A stretch of 64,000 nucleotides of DNA from Anaerobaca lacustris. GTDB taxonomy: Bacteria; Planctomycetota; Phycisphaerae; Sedimentisphaerales; Anaerobacaceae. The notes under the pieces are model-generated. The model was given only the letters and a program-made list of their open reading frames with translations, was not told the DNA's origin and made no database searches. Position numbers and translations under genes: made by a program. The DNA is taken from NCBI RefSeq assembly GCF_030012215.1, contig NZ_JASCXX010000002.1, positions 124,001 to 188,000 of the forward strand, given 5' to 3'. This document shows, one piece after another, positions 43,867-51,745 of the stretch (the first letter of the stretch is position 1; each line of letters begins with the position of its first letter).

Positions 43867-44002
43867 CGCAAATCGGACGCCACACGGCATCGCGACGATC
43901 ACACAAAAGGCGAATTTTCACCGCTTGTTTTGCGAAAAAGACTGGTGATTTTGGATAGACCTTACCGATAGAGAAAGTGGAAACCGTTTCATCTTTTTCT
44001 CC

Positions 44003-44034
44003 GGCGTCGTGGCGTACGCGACGCCCTTTTTTTT
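44003..44034 (+). terminator. Strong intrinsic terminator, + strand orientation
   Basis: A 9-bp stem (GGCGTCGTG at 44003-44011 with CGCGACGCC at 44017-44025, one G-T pair), 5-nt loop, then C and eight T residues (44027-44034). On the minus strand there is no T run after the hairpin, so it cannot simply be the recQ terminator. Confidence 0.7.
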
Positions 44035-44097
44035 GCGCCGGCACAGGTGGGGGCAATGCCTTTTTGGGGGGGCCGAGGCCCACGCAGCGGGGCGATT

Positions 44098-45921
44098 CTA
44101 CCGGTTTTGTGGGTCCATTTCGATGCTGTTTTCCGTGCAGTAGTCGCGGATGGCAGCCAGGACGGTCCGGCCGTACTGCTGACGCTTCGTCTCGCCCACC
44201 CCATTGATCGTGAGGAGCCCCTCGGCCGTGGAGGGTCTCTTCCGGGCCATGTCTCGTAACGTCTTGTCTCCAAAGACGATATAGGCAGGGACGCTCTTCT
44301 CGCTTGCCAGCTTTGCCCGAAGGCGGCGCAGGGCCTCGAAGAGCCCTCGATCCACTCCCTGCCACGAGTCGGCGACGGCCTTGGCCTCCCTGGCCGGCCG
44401 TTGTGCCGGCCGGAGCAAACGCGGCTTCTCCAGGCCCTTCAGGACACACCGGCCCCTGTCTGTGACCGTCAGGACGTTGTATTCGCCGCTCTTGCAGGCG
44501 CAGCCCTGACCCACAAGCTGCTCGATCCAGTCGTGGACGGTGTGCCTGGGGTAGTCCTTCAGCAGGCCGTAAGTCGTCAGGGCATCGTGATGGTTCTCGG
44601 CGATCCGCTGGTCGCGCGATCCTACGAGAACCAGGGCGGTGTAACCGCCCCCGTACCGTTCGCCAAGGCGGAGGATGCAGGAGAGGATCTTCTGGGCGAT
44701 TACGAGCGAGTCCTCCATACAGTCCAGTTCGCCCAGACATACATCACAGGCGGCACAGTCGGCCTTCTCGAGATCCTGGCCGAAGTAGCGGAGCAGGGTG
44801 CGGTGCCGACAGAACCCGCCGGTGCAGTAGTTGTACATCTCGCTGAGCTTCTCGACGGCGATCTGCTGCGCCCGCGGCTGCATATCTCGCAGCAGGCCTT
44901 TCCACACGCCGAAATCGCCGCCCGAATAGAACAGGCAGCACTCGGCTTCCAGCCCGTCTCGGCCGGCTCGGCCGCTCTCCTGCTGGTAGTGTTCGAGGGT
45001 CTTGGGCATGCCCGTATGCACCACATATCGTACGTTCGGCTTGTCAATGCCCATGCCGAAGGCGATGGTGGCCACGATGGTGTCGATCTTGTCGGTGATG
45101 AAGGCGTCCTGGTTGGCTTTGCGGCCCTCGGCGCTCATGCCGGCGTGGTAGGGGGCGGTCTTGTAGCCCCTGGCGTTCAGCTCGGCGCAGAGGCCCTCGA
45201 CGTCCTTGCGGCGGATGCAGTAGATGATGCCGGATTCGCCCTTATGGCGGTCCAGCACCTGGCACGTCTGCCTGATCCGGTCCGTGCGAGCGTGCACCCG
45301 ATAGACCAGATTGGGCCGGTCGAAGGAACCGACGATCGTCTCGGGCCGGTTCAGGTGGAGCTGCTGGCCGATGTCGGCGCGGACCTTGGCCGTGGCCGTG
45401 GCGGTGTAGGCGGCGACGGGGACCTTGGGGAAACGGTCTTTGAGAACGCCCAATTGGCGGTATTCCGGCCGGAAATCGTGGCCCCACATACTGACGCAGT
45501 GGGCCTCATCGATGGCGATAAACGAAAGCTCGGTCTGCTGCATCAGAGCGAGGAAATTCTCCGAGACAAGACGCTCCGGCGCCACGTAGAGCAGCTTGAG
45601 GGTCTTGGCCCGGATCCTGGTCCAGGCGTCGTTCCGCTCATCGGTCGTCAGCGAACTGTCGATACGGGCCGCCGGGATGCCGCATTCGGCCAGGGCGTCG
45701 ACCTGGTCCTTCATCAGGGCAATCAGCGGCGAAACGACGATGGTCAGGCCCGGAAAAAGCACCGCAGGGGCCTGGAAGCAGAGGGATTTCCCACCCCCGG
45801 TCGGCAGGACCACGATCGAGTCTCGCCCTTGCATCACGCTGTCGATGGCCTGTTTCTGGAGGGGCAGGAAGCTCTCGTAGCCCCAATACCTGGCCAATGC
45901 CGCCTTGACGTCTTTCATCAT
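44098..45921 (-). CDS. recQ: ATP-dependent DNA helicase RecQ
   Basis: 607 residues, typical. Helicase motifs: VLPTGGGKSLCFQ (I), TIVVSPLIALMKDQV (Ia), FIAIDEAHCVSMWGHDFRP (II, DEAH with the RecQ aromatic loop), AAYTATATAK (III), IIYCIRRKDVE (IV), TIVATIAFGMGIDKPNVRYV (V) and QQESGRAGRDG (VI). The RQC zinc site is CTGGFCRH-RT ... CAACDVC, and an HRDC domain ends the protein (GLFEALRRLRAKLASEKSVP, YIVFGDKTLRDMA). It unwinds 3'-5' in recombination and repair. ATG 45921 starts MMKDVKAALARYWG. A promoter with perfect TATAAT lies upstream on the minus strand. Confidence 0.97.
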   Translation of the reverse strand: MMKDVKAALARYWGYESFLPLQKQAIDSVMQGRDSIVVLPTGGGKSLCFQAPAVLFPGLTIVVSPLIALMKDQVDALAECGIPAARIDSSLTTDERNDAWTRIRAKTLKLLYVAPERLVSENFLALMQQTELSFIAIDEAHCVSMWGHDFRPEYRQLGVLKDRFPKVPVAAYTATATAKVRADIGQQLHLNRPETIVGSFDRPNLVYRVHARTDRIRQTCQVLDRHKGESGIIYCIRRKDVEGLCAELNARGYKTAPYHAGMSAEGRKANQDAFITDKIDTIVATIAFGMGIDKPNVRYVVHTGMPKTLEHYQQESGRAGRDGLEAECCLFYSGGDFGVWKGLLRDMQPRAQQIAVEKLSEMYNYCTGGFCRHRTLLRYFGQDLEKADCAACDVCLGELDCMEDSLVIAQKILSCILRLGERYGGGYTALVLVGSRDQRIAENHHDALTTYGLLKDYPRHTVHDWIEQLVGQGCACKSGEYNVLTVTDRGRCVLKGLEKPRLLRPAQRPAREAKAVADSWQGVDRGLFEALRRLRAKLASEKSVPAYIVFGDKTLRDMARKRPSTAEGLLTINGVGETKRQQYGRTVLAAIRDYCTENSIEMDPQNR

Positions 45922-45968
45922 GATCCCGCACCCGCTTGTCTGAACGTTCGGTTGAGTCCTGGGGCTCC

Positions 45969-45997
45969 ATTATACCGCCGGGAGGGGCGTCTTGCCA
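45969..45997 (-). promoter_or_regulatory. Probable recQ promoter
   Basis: On the minus strand a perfect TATAAT (45974-45969) preceded by GGCGG lies about 50 nt before the recQ start. At 17 nt upstream stands TGGCAA, a poor -35. Confidence 0.45.
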
Positions 45998-46095
45998 CGG
46001 TCTCTTGCCAGTCCGCTCACCTCGGTGCCTTGCGGGAGCCGGAGGCAGCCTTTGGGTTGTCTGGAGATATAGGTGGAATAGAAAGCAAAAGAAAG

Positions 46096-46124
46096 TTGAA
46101 CAAGGGGTCTTTAGATAATATAAT
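46096..46124 (+). promoter_or_regulatory. Consensus-like promoter of the exopolysaccharide locus
   Basis: TTGAAC (46096-46101), exactly 17 nt, perfect TATAAT (46119-46124), in an AT-rich patch rare in this window. Transcription would begin near 46131, giving a leader of about 390 nt. Confidence 0.75.
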
Positions 46125-46177
46125 ATTAACATGGATAACTTGTAGGGGGTGTGTCAGGCCTGTGCCTGCTCGGATTT

Positions 46178-46232
46178 CCTCCCCTGCGGATGAGCACCGC
46201 TGTCGCGGTGACAGCATCCGTGGCATGGGAGG
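46178..46232 (+). ncRNA. Structured leader element: three nested stems
   Basis: P1 CCTCCC (46178-46183)/GGGAGG (46227-46232); internal loop; P2 CGGATG (46187-46192)/CATCCG (46215-46220); internal loop AG/ACAG; P3 CACCGC (46195-46200)/GCGGTG (46205-46210) with TGTC loop. Three perfect 6-bp helices coaxially nested in 55 nt. It does not match any riboswitch consensus I can recall. The structure is seen in sequence; a regulatory role is inferred. Confidence 0.5.
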
Positions 46233-46345
46233 CGGTCTCGGCGCGGGTCCCGTACAAACCATGCGTGCGCCCGACCGGGCGACAGGATTCTGTTGGACTG
46301 CTCGGCGCTGAAGCGAAGGCATGGATGCGACTTGAGAGAAGGTCT

Positions 46346-46365
46346 CCCTCCGGAGGAGGGTTTTT
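46346..46365 (+). terminator. Intrinsic terminator inside the EPS leader
   Basis: CCCTCC (46346-46351), GGA loop, GGAGGG (46355-46360), then TTTTT (46361-46365). It stands about 215 nt after the expected transcription start and 160 nt before the first gene, so it would stop transcription unless bypassed. GAGA and TCTC just upstream (46335-46345) offer an alternative pairing. Confidence 0.65.
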
Positions 46366-46383
46366 GACAGGCCAGGGACGGGA

Positions 46384-46406
46384 GGAAAGACGCATTTTGT
46401 CTTTCC
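46384..46406 (+). other. Hairpin in EPS leader after the terminator
   Basis: A perfect 8-bp stem GGAAAGAC (46384-46391)/GTCTTTCC (46399-46406) with 7-nt loop. GGAC just before and GTCC just after could extend it across a four-base bulge. Confidence 0.45.
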
Positions 46407-46524
46407 GTCCGGTTCCGGCGTGCTGCCGTACAGGCGGAGCCTGATGGAGTACATAGGCCGGGGATTTGCCGGTGGCGGCGTCATCGCAGGTCCTTGGGCT
46501 CGCTGTGAAGGGAGGAGAGCTGCT

Positions 46525-47340
46525 ATGCTGATAGCTGAAGGTGATGTTTCGACACGGACGCAGTGCATTCCCAGAGCGATTAACGTGGCTGGTGTTCCCG
46601 TCGTTCCGTTCGAGTCGTACGACCAGGCCCTGGCGTGCATCGAAGCCAGCATCACGGCCCGTGAGAAGACGTTCTGGGTGGCGGTCAATCCACAGAAGTG
46701 TTTTCGCGCCTGGCATGAAGGCGACCTGCTGGATTTGCTGAATCGGGCGGACGTTGGGATCTGCGACGGCGTCGGGGTCTCGCTTGCGGCCCGCATTCTC
46801 CACGGACAGGGGATCAGGCGCTGTACGGGATGCGATCTGTTCCTGAAGATCCTGCCGCATGCGGCGAAGAAGGGCTGGCGGGTCTTCATGCTCGGCGCCT
46901 CGGCCGAATCGAATGCCGGTGCGTGTGCCAAACTCAAGGAAACGTATCCCGATCTGAAGATTGTCGGTCGCCAAGACGGATTCTTCAAGGACCCGACGGA
47001 GGTTGTTTCGAATATCAATTCGAGTGGGGCGGACCTGCTGTTCGTTGCGATGGGATCCCCGACGCAGGAGTACTGGATCGCCGAACACAGGGACAAAATC
47101 GAAGCACCTTTCTGCATGGGCGTGGGAGGAAGTTTCGACGTCGTGTCGGGCACGACTCGACGGGCGCCGGCGATCTTCCGAAGGACCGGAACCGAATGGC
47201 TGTTTCAACTCATGACTGAGCCTCATAAGAGGTTCCGGAGACAGACCGTGTACGTTCCCTTCATGCTTCGGGTGGTTTCCAAGAAACTGGCGGGGTCCGT
47301 CGGCGCGGGCCAGTGGACAGCGAGGCCCGCTCGGCAGTAG
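46525..47340 (+). CDS. WecG/TagA/CpsF family glycosyltransferase
   Basis: 271 residues. These enzymes add ManNAc or a similar sugar to a lipid-linked acceptor early in cell-surface polysaccharide synthesis. Family segments: FWVAVNPQKCFRAW (usual T/V-x-N region), ADVGICDGVGVSLAARIL (catalytic Asp), RCTGCDLFLKILPHAAKKGW, VFMLGASAESN, IVGRQDGFFKD, ADLLFVAMGSPTQEYWIAEH and CMGVGGSFDVVSGTTRRAP. ATG 46525 has GGGAGGAG eight bases upstream. First gene of the EPS locus after the long leader. Confidence 0.92.
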   Translation: MLIAEGDVSTRTQCIPRAINVAGVPVVPFESYDQALACIEASITAREKTFWVAVNPQKCFRAWHEGDLLDLLNRADVGICDGVGVSLAARILHGQGIRRCTGCDLFLKILPHAAKKGWRVFMLGASAESNAGACAKLKETYPDLKIVGRQDGFFKDPTEVVSNINSSGADLLFVAMGSPTQEYWIAEHRDKIEAPFCMGVGGSFDVVSGTTRRAPAIFRRTGTEWLFQLMTEPHKRFRRQTVYVPFMLRVVSKKLAGSVGAGQWTARPARQ

Positions 47341-48066
47341 ACGAATCGCACAGTTCTCCCACCTGGGGACAAAGTCCTGTAGGGGGCATTCACGGCCTTT
47401 CCGACGGGACGGAGCGACTCGCTATGGCACAGGTAGCGTGCTCCCGGACGACTGTATCACCGGACACAGTCCCGCGCGGTTTCCCCACAGTCCCAGAGCC
47501 CTTGCGGAATTTGCCACGTTTTGGAAAGTCGCCGGTGGTTTGTGACGAAGTACATCTCGTGTCAGGTTCGAGCGGCCGGTTGACTGTCAGCCGGTTTGCC
47601 CTGCAACAAACGACGCGCGATCGACAGGGTCGACGTCGTTTGGCAGATACGCGTTGGGTGATGCGAACAGTCGCCGACCGGATTGGAGCTTGACGAGGCA
47701 GTTGTTGCAGGACATTATCGGAACGTACGCATTCCAGGGATGGCGACGAAGTGCCGGCAGTTCTTCTCAAGGCGGCATCTCAGACAGACGAACACGGACG
47801 TATGGGCCAGGGAACGGTCCCGGGTTGGCGCTGAGGTCGCGCTGTGGGCAACCGGCGTCGATCCCGGCTGGGGTGAATCAGGGAAGACTCTCGCAGCGCA
47901 ACCGACGGAGACGGAGTCTGCGCCGCCGTGGCGCAGGACAAGGATTCGGACAATACCCGGCATGGCCGGGGTGTTTGTGCGTAAGGATCCGCAACCCGAT
48001 GAGTACGTGTATCAGCGACAAGCGCAGACCGATGAGTATGGACCGAAAGTTGAGTGTGGTGAGAAG
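47341..48066. other. Large intergenic region before the Wzc-type gene
   Basis: About 725 nt. Frames are open here but with codon use unlike the neighbours and without family features or ribosome sites. It contains a 13-bp bulged hairpin (47608-47641). It may be a second regulatory leader. Confidence 0.5.
47608..47641 (+). other. Long bulged hairpin in the Wzc leader
   Basis: AAACGACG (47608-47615)/CGTCGTTT (47634-47641) plus TCGAC (47621-47625)/GTCGA (47629-47633), with a one-sided CGCGA bulge and an AGG loop: 13 bp in all. No T run follows, so it is not a simple terminator. Confidence 0.45.
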
Positions 48067-50517
48067 ATGAGCCTGGACCAACCGAATGATCCGGCGGGGC
48101 GGGATCTGCCGCACCCTCCGGACCCGATCGCGCGCAACGAGAAGGACACACCGAATCGGGCTGATGGCAGGACGAAGATCAGCCGGGTGGTGGATGTTCT
48201 GATGAGCGACGGATCGTCCAATGAGGCCATTCAGCCGGCCGAGGTCAGCCGGCGCGGCGCGCCGCCCTCGGCGGCGGTGGTCCCTGCTGTTCCGCCGGAT
48301 CGGACGTGGGCGTCCGGTACGGCCGGCCCGGCCGGGACCTCCATGCTGGAGTTCCTGTGGTCGGTTCTTCGATTCAAATGGACGATTGTGCTGATCTCCA
48401 TTCTTGTTTCGGCGCCCATCATTGCCGCGATCTGGACGCAGATCGTTCCGCAATACCAGGCCCGAGGGGAGATTCGGGTGCGGCCGATCATTCCCCGACT
48501 GGTTTTTCGGACGGAAGAGAGCGGTCCGATCCCCTTCTACGATTCGTTTGTCAATACACAGGTCTCCATCATTCGGAGTCTGACGGTTCTGAATCGGGTG
48601 CTGGAACAAAGGGACGTCCAGGAGACGCTGTGGTATCGAGACCCGCCGCAATCGCTCAAGGAACGGCTCAGTGGAAACGTCCTTCCGCCCATGGAGCGGC
48701 TCCGGGAGAGCCTGTCCGTGCGACCCCGGCCGCGAACCGAGATCATCGATCTCTCGTTTACCGACACCAGTGCCGCCGATGCCAAGGTCATCGTCAATGC
48801 GGTCATAAACCAGTACATCCGGTACATTGGCGAGAGGTCGGATGAAACGGCCGATACGCTGTACCGTCAACTGACGGAGCAGTACAGATCGCTGGAAACC
48901 GAAATCCAGGGTCGCGAGAGGATCTCGGCGGATCTGCGCAGAGAGCTCGGTACGGAGCTGCCTCAGGAGCTGGTATCGAGCAAGAGGATGCGCCTCGATG
49001 AGACGCGGGCCCGGCTGGACGATCTGCGAAACCGCATCGCCATACTGGAATGGGAGATGCAGCAACTCGCCAATGACGATAGCAGGGAGGCCACAGAGGC
49101 CGGAAGCGAGGACCCGGATCAGCCCAGATACTACGTCGATGCCGAGTGGCGCAAGCTCGACACGGACATCAAGACGATCCAGCACCGGATGGCCACCAGC
49201 GTGATCGGGCCAAACCATCCCGCTGCGGTTCGACTGCAGAAGGATCTCGAATTCGCCGAGGAATTGCGGCGCGTGCGGGAAACGCAATTGGACGAACTGT
49301 GGCAGGACCGCCTGAGAAGCACAGCAAGGATGCCCATGACATTCGGCGAGCCTGGCGAGGTTTCCCACGGCGAGAGTTCGATGCCCTTGGAATACCAATT
49401 GGCCCGCGCTCGGCAGGAAGAGCAACTCCTGCTGACGGAGGTCGAAAAGCAGCAGGCGGAATTCAAGGGGCTGTTTGACAAAACGCAGGCGCTCGAACGG
49501 GAAAACAACGCCTTGGATCACAAGCGAACGCTGTTCTCCGCCGTGCGGCAGCGTTTGGAGGAGAAGAACATGGAACGCAACGTTCCCGGTTCGATTGAGG
49601 TGTTGATGGGAGCGTTCGCACCGTCGCAGCCGAGCCAGGATCGACGGGTTGTGTTCACCGTCATGGCGCTGGTCTGTGGCATCGGAATGGGCGGCGGCAC
49701 GGCGTTCCTCCGCGCCACCCGGAGCCAGACGATCCACGCGGCCAAAGACATCCCGCAGCCGTTGAAGGTCCCGTTCCTCGGGCACGTGCCACTGGTTACC
49801 ACCACGAAGCTGCCGGGCAAGTCGCTGTGCAACGAACTCGAACAGAACCAGGCCATGCTGATCGAGTCGATTCGCGTCGTGCGGACGGCACTGCTGGCGC
49901 GGCTGAGCGGACGCAACGGCGCCACCGTGCTGGTCACCAGCGCCAATGAAGGCACGGGCAAGTCGAGCTTCACGATGGTGCTGGGCCGCAGTCTCGCCCG
50001 GGCCGGCAAGAAGGTCCTCATGATCGATGCGGACTTTCACAAGGTGACGTTGTCGAAGCGATTCGAGCTGGCCGATCAGCCGGGCTTCGTGGAAATCCTA
50101 CGCGACAAGGCGATCGGCAAACTGCCGATCTATCCGACAGCGACGCCGGGGCTGGACGTCATGCCGGGAGGGAATCGGATCGGCAGTCAGACCACGGTCG
50201 ACGAGATCGCCAATGGCGCGTTCAAATCGTGTATCAGCCGGGTGCGCAGGCAATGCCACTACGACGTCATCCTTCTCGATGCGTCGCCGATCCTGCCGGT
50301 GGCCGATGCGACGATCCTGGCCGGGCAGGTCGACGGCACCGTCATGGTCGAACGCGAGCAGGTCTCGCACCGCGCCCACGTTCTCACCGCGATGGCCCGC
50401 CTGCACGCAGCCGGCGGCACCATGCTGGGCACGGTCTTCGTCGGCTCGGTGGAGTCCCAGGGATATGGCTATGGACACGGGTATGGATATGGACAGGGCA
50501 AGAAGAAGGGATCCTGA
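48067..50517 (+). CDS. Wzc-type polysaccharide co-polymerase / BY-kinase
   Basis: 816 residues. A Pro-rich cytoplasmic N-terminus (about 85 residues) precedes the Wzz domain: span 1 (FKWTIVLISILVSAPIIAAI), RGEIRVRPIIPRL, a coiled-coil periplasmic region (QYRSLETEIQGRERISADLR), ALERENNALDHKRTLFSAV, and span 2 (VFTVMALVCGIGMGGGTAFL). The cytoplasmic kinase has Walker A SANEGTGKSSF, Walker A' KVLMIDADFHK and Walker B YDVILLDASP. The tail ends in a Tyr-Gly cluster (GYGYGHGYGYGQG) that is probably autophosphorylated. It controls chain length and export. ATG 48067 is chosen; earlier in-frame starts exist but lack features. The toroid gene starts 8 nt after the stop. Confidence 0.9.
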   Translation: MSLDQPNDPAGRDLPHPPDPIARNEKDTPNRADGRTKISRVVDVLMSDGSSNEAIQPAEVSRRGAPPSAAVVPAVPPDRTWASGTAGPAGTSMLEFLWSVLRFKWTIVLISILVSAPIIAAIWTQIVPQYQARGEIRVRPIIPRLVFRTEESGPIPFYDSFVNTQVSIIRSLTVLNRVLEQRDVQETLWYRDPPQSLKERLSGNVLPPMERLRESLSVRPRPRTEIIDLSFTDTSAADAKVIVNAVINQYIRYIGERSDETADTLYRQLTEQYRSLETEIQGRERISADLRRELGTELPQELVSSKRMRLDETRARLDDLRNRIAILEWEMQQLANDDSREATEAGSEDPDQPRYYVDAEWRKLDTDIKTIQHRMATSVIGPNHPAAVRLQKDLEFAEELRRVRETQLDELWQDRLRSTARMPMTFGEPGEVSHGESSMPLEYQLARARQEEQLLLTEVEKQQAEFKGLFDKTQALERENNALDHKRTLFSAVRQRLEEKNMERNVPGSIEVLMGAFAPSQPSQDRRVVFTVMALVCGIGMGGGTAFLRATRSQTIHAAKDIPQPLKVPFLGHVPLVTTTKLPGKSLCNELEQNQAMLIESIRVVRTALLARLSGRNGATVLVTSANEGTGKSSFTMVLGRSLARAGKKVLMIDADFHKVTLSKRFELADQPGFVEILRDKAIGKLPIYPTATPGLDVMPGGNRIGSQTTVDEIANGAFKSCISRVRRQCHYDVILLDASPILPVADATILAGQVDGTVMVEREQVSHRAHVLTAMARLHAAGGTMLGTVFVGSVESQGYGYGHGYGYGQGKKKGS

Positions 50518-50524
50518 AAACGCC

Positions 50525-51688
50525 ATGATTCAAATTGATCAAGTCGAGGATGCCAGGGTGGCCCAGCAAACTCGGACGCTGCGTTCGCTTGCCGTCCAGT
50601 CTCTGTCACGGATGTATTGCCGCGACGAGCGTCTGTTCGCCTTTCGCTTGAAGAGACACGGCGATGCAGAAGTCCTTGAGGGACGGAGCCGACGATACAC
50701 CGCAACGGCCCTGATCGGGCTCGCGGGTGAAGACCGAAACGTGGTCAAAGAAGTGCTCGGCAACCAGAGTCCGGAGGATGTGTGCACGGCTCTGATCGAA
50801 CACCTGAATCAGACGAACGACCTCGGCGAGGTGGCCTTGACCACGTGGGCGGCCCGGATGCTGGACCACCCACGGGCCGGCGAGGCCGTACGGGTTCTTG
50901 GGCAGATGGAGCCCGGACAACGCGCCTACTGTACTGTGGAACTGGCCTGGACGGTGATGGCCCTCGTCATGGACGGCAGTGATGCCACGGATATGGCCCA
51001 GGCCGATGTCGCCGCCGAAGCGCTGCTGACGGCATTTCGAGAGGAATCCTGTCTCTTCCGGCGCTGGCCGGCGGGCAGTGTCGTGCCGAAGCTGCCGGGC
51101 TTTGTGAACGGGATTGGCGACAGGCTGCCGGCCGCGCGGACGCACGTGAGCTGCTTCGCCGACTTCGTGTACCCCGTCCAGGCGCTATCTCACTACCATC
51201 GAGTCACTGGCAACGCGCGGGCCGCGGAGGTAGCGCGTCGTTGTGCCGAACACATGTGCAACTTGCAGGGGCCCCAGGGCCAGTGGTGGTGGCACTATGA
51301 CATTCGAACGGGGGAGGTGATCGAGCGCTATCCGGTGTACTCGGTGCATCAGGATGCAATGGCCCCCATGGCCCTGTTCGCCGCAGCCCGGGCATGTGGC
51401 CGGGATTACACCGATGCGATCGACAGAGGCGTTCGCTGGCTTTTCCATCCGTCGGAGAACATCCCGTCGCTGGTGGACGCGCAGCGCAGCGTGATTTGGC
51501 GCAAGGTGGCCCGACGCGGGCCGGGAAAGCTCGTTCGCGGCCTCCAGGCGATGGCCAGTGGTTTGCATCCGAGTCTGCGCATCCCCGGCGTCGATGCCCT
51601 GTTCCCGCCGGTCGCTGTCGACTACGAAAGCCGCCCATACCACATGGGCTGGATCCTCTATGCCTGGCCTACTGACGGTGCACTGTAG
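50525..51688 (+). CDS. Alpha/alpha-toroid protein of the EPS locus
   Basis: 387 residues, almost all helical. Paired helices with aromatic-rich turns suggest an (alpha/alpha) barrel of the terpenoid-cyclase or polysaccharide lyase/epimerase type: LTTWAARMLDHPRAGEAV, VELAWTVMALVMDG, CFADFVYPVQALSHYHRVTG, QWWWHYDIRTGEVIERYPVY, SVHQDAMAPMALFAA and YESRPYHMGWILYAW. The segment WWHYD with YPVYSVHQD is typical of this fold in EPS clusters. Polymer modification (epimerase or lyase) is possible; catalysis cannot be shown. No signal peptide is seen. ATG 50525. Confidence 0.6.
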   Translation: MIQIDQVEDARVAQQTRTLRSLAVQSLSRMYCRDERLFAFRLKRHGDAEVLEGRSRRYTATALIGLAGEDRNVVKEVLGNQSPEDVCTALIEHLNQTNDLGEVALTTWAARMLDHPRAGEAVRVLGQMEPGQRAYCTVELAWTVMALVMDGSDATDMAQADVAAEALLTAFREESCLFRRWPAGSVVPKLPGFVNGIGDRLPAARTHVSCFADFVYPVQALSHYHRVTGNARAAEVARRCAEHMCNLQGPQGQWWWHYDIRTGEVIERYPVYSVHQDAMAPMALFAAARACGRDYTDAIDRGVRWLFHPSENIPSLVDAQRSVIWRKVARRGPGKLVRGLQAMASGLHPSLRIPGVDALFPPVAVDYESRPYHMGWILYAWPTDGAL

Positions 51689-51745
51689 TCAGCCGTACAG
51701 ACCAATCTGCTTCATACAGAACACAGCCTCTCTTTTGACGCCCGC

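Larger units (their letters stand above)
43774..44097. other. Intergenic region with promoter and an orphan + strand terminator
   Basis: About 320 nt, AT-richer than the flanks around 43880-44000. It holds the minus-strand promoter at 43837-43866 and a strong + strand terminator at 44003-44034 with no + strand protein gene before it. Confidence 0.6.
45922..46524. other. Divergent region: recQ promoter, EPS promoter and long EPS leader
   Basis: About 600 nt without a convincing protein gene. It carries the recQ -10 (minus), the EPS promoter (+), and a leader of roughly 390 nt with a nested hairpin, an intrinsic terminator and a further hairpin. Confidence 0.7.

Noticed and set aside
46131-46524. 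Match of the EPS leader to a c-di-GMP-I, TPP or cobalamin riboswitch
   Set aside because: The conserved core strings of these classes, as I remember them, are not present; only generic helices can be drawn.
47878-50040. 720-residue minus frame over the Wzc gene
   Set aside because: Antisense shadow of a gene with Walker motifs and membrane spans.
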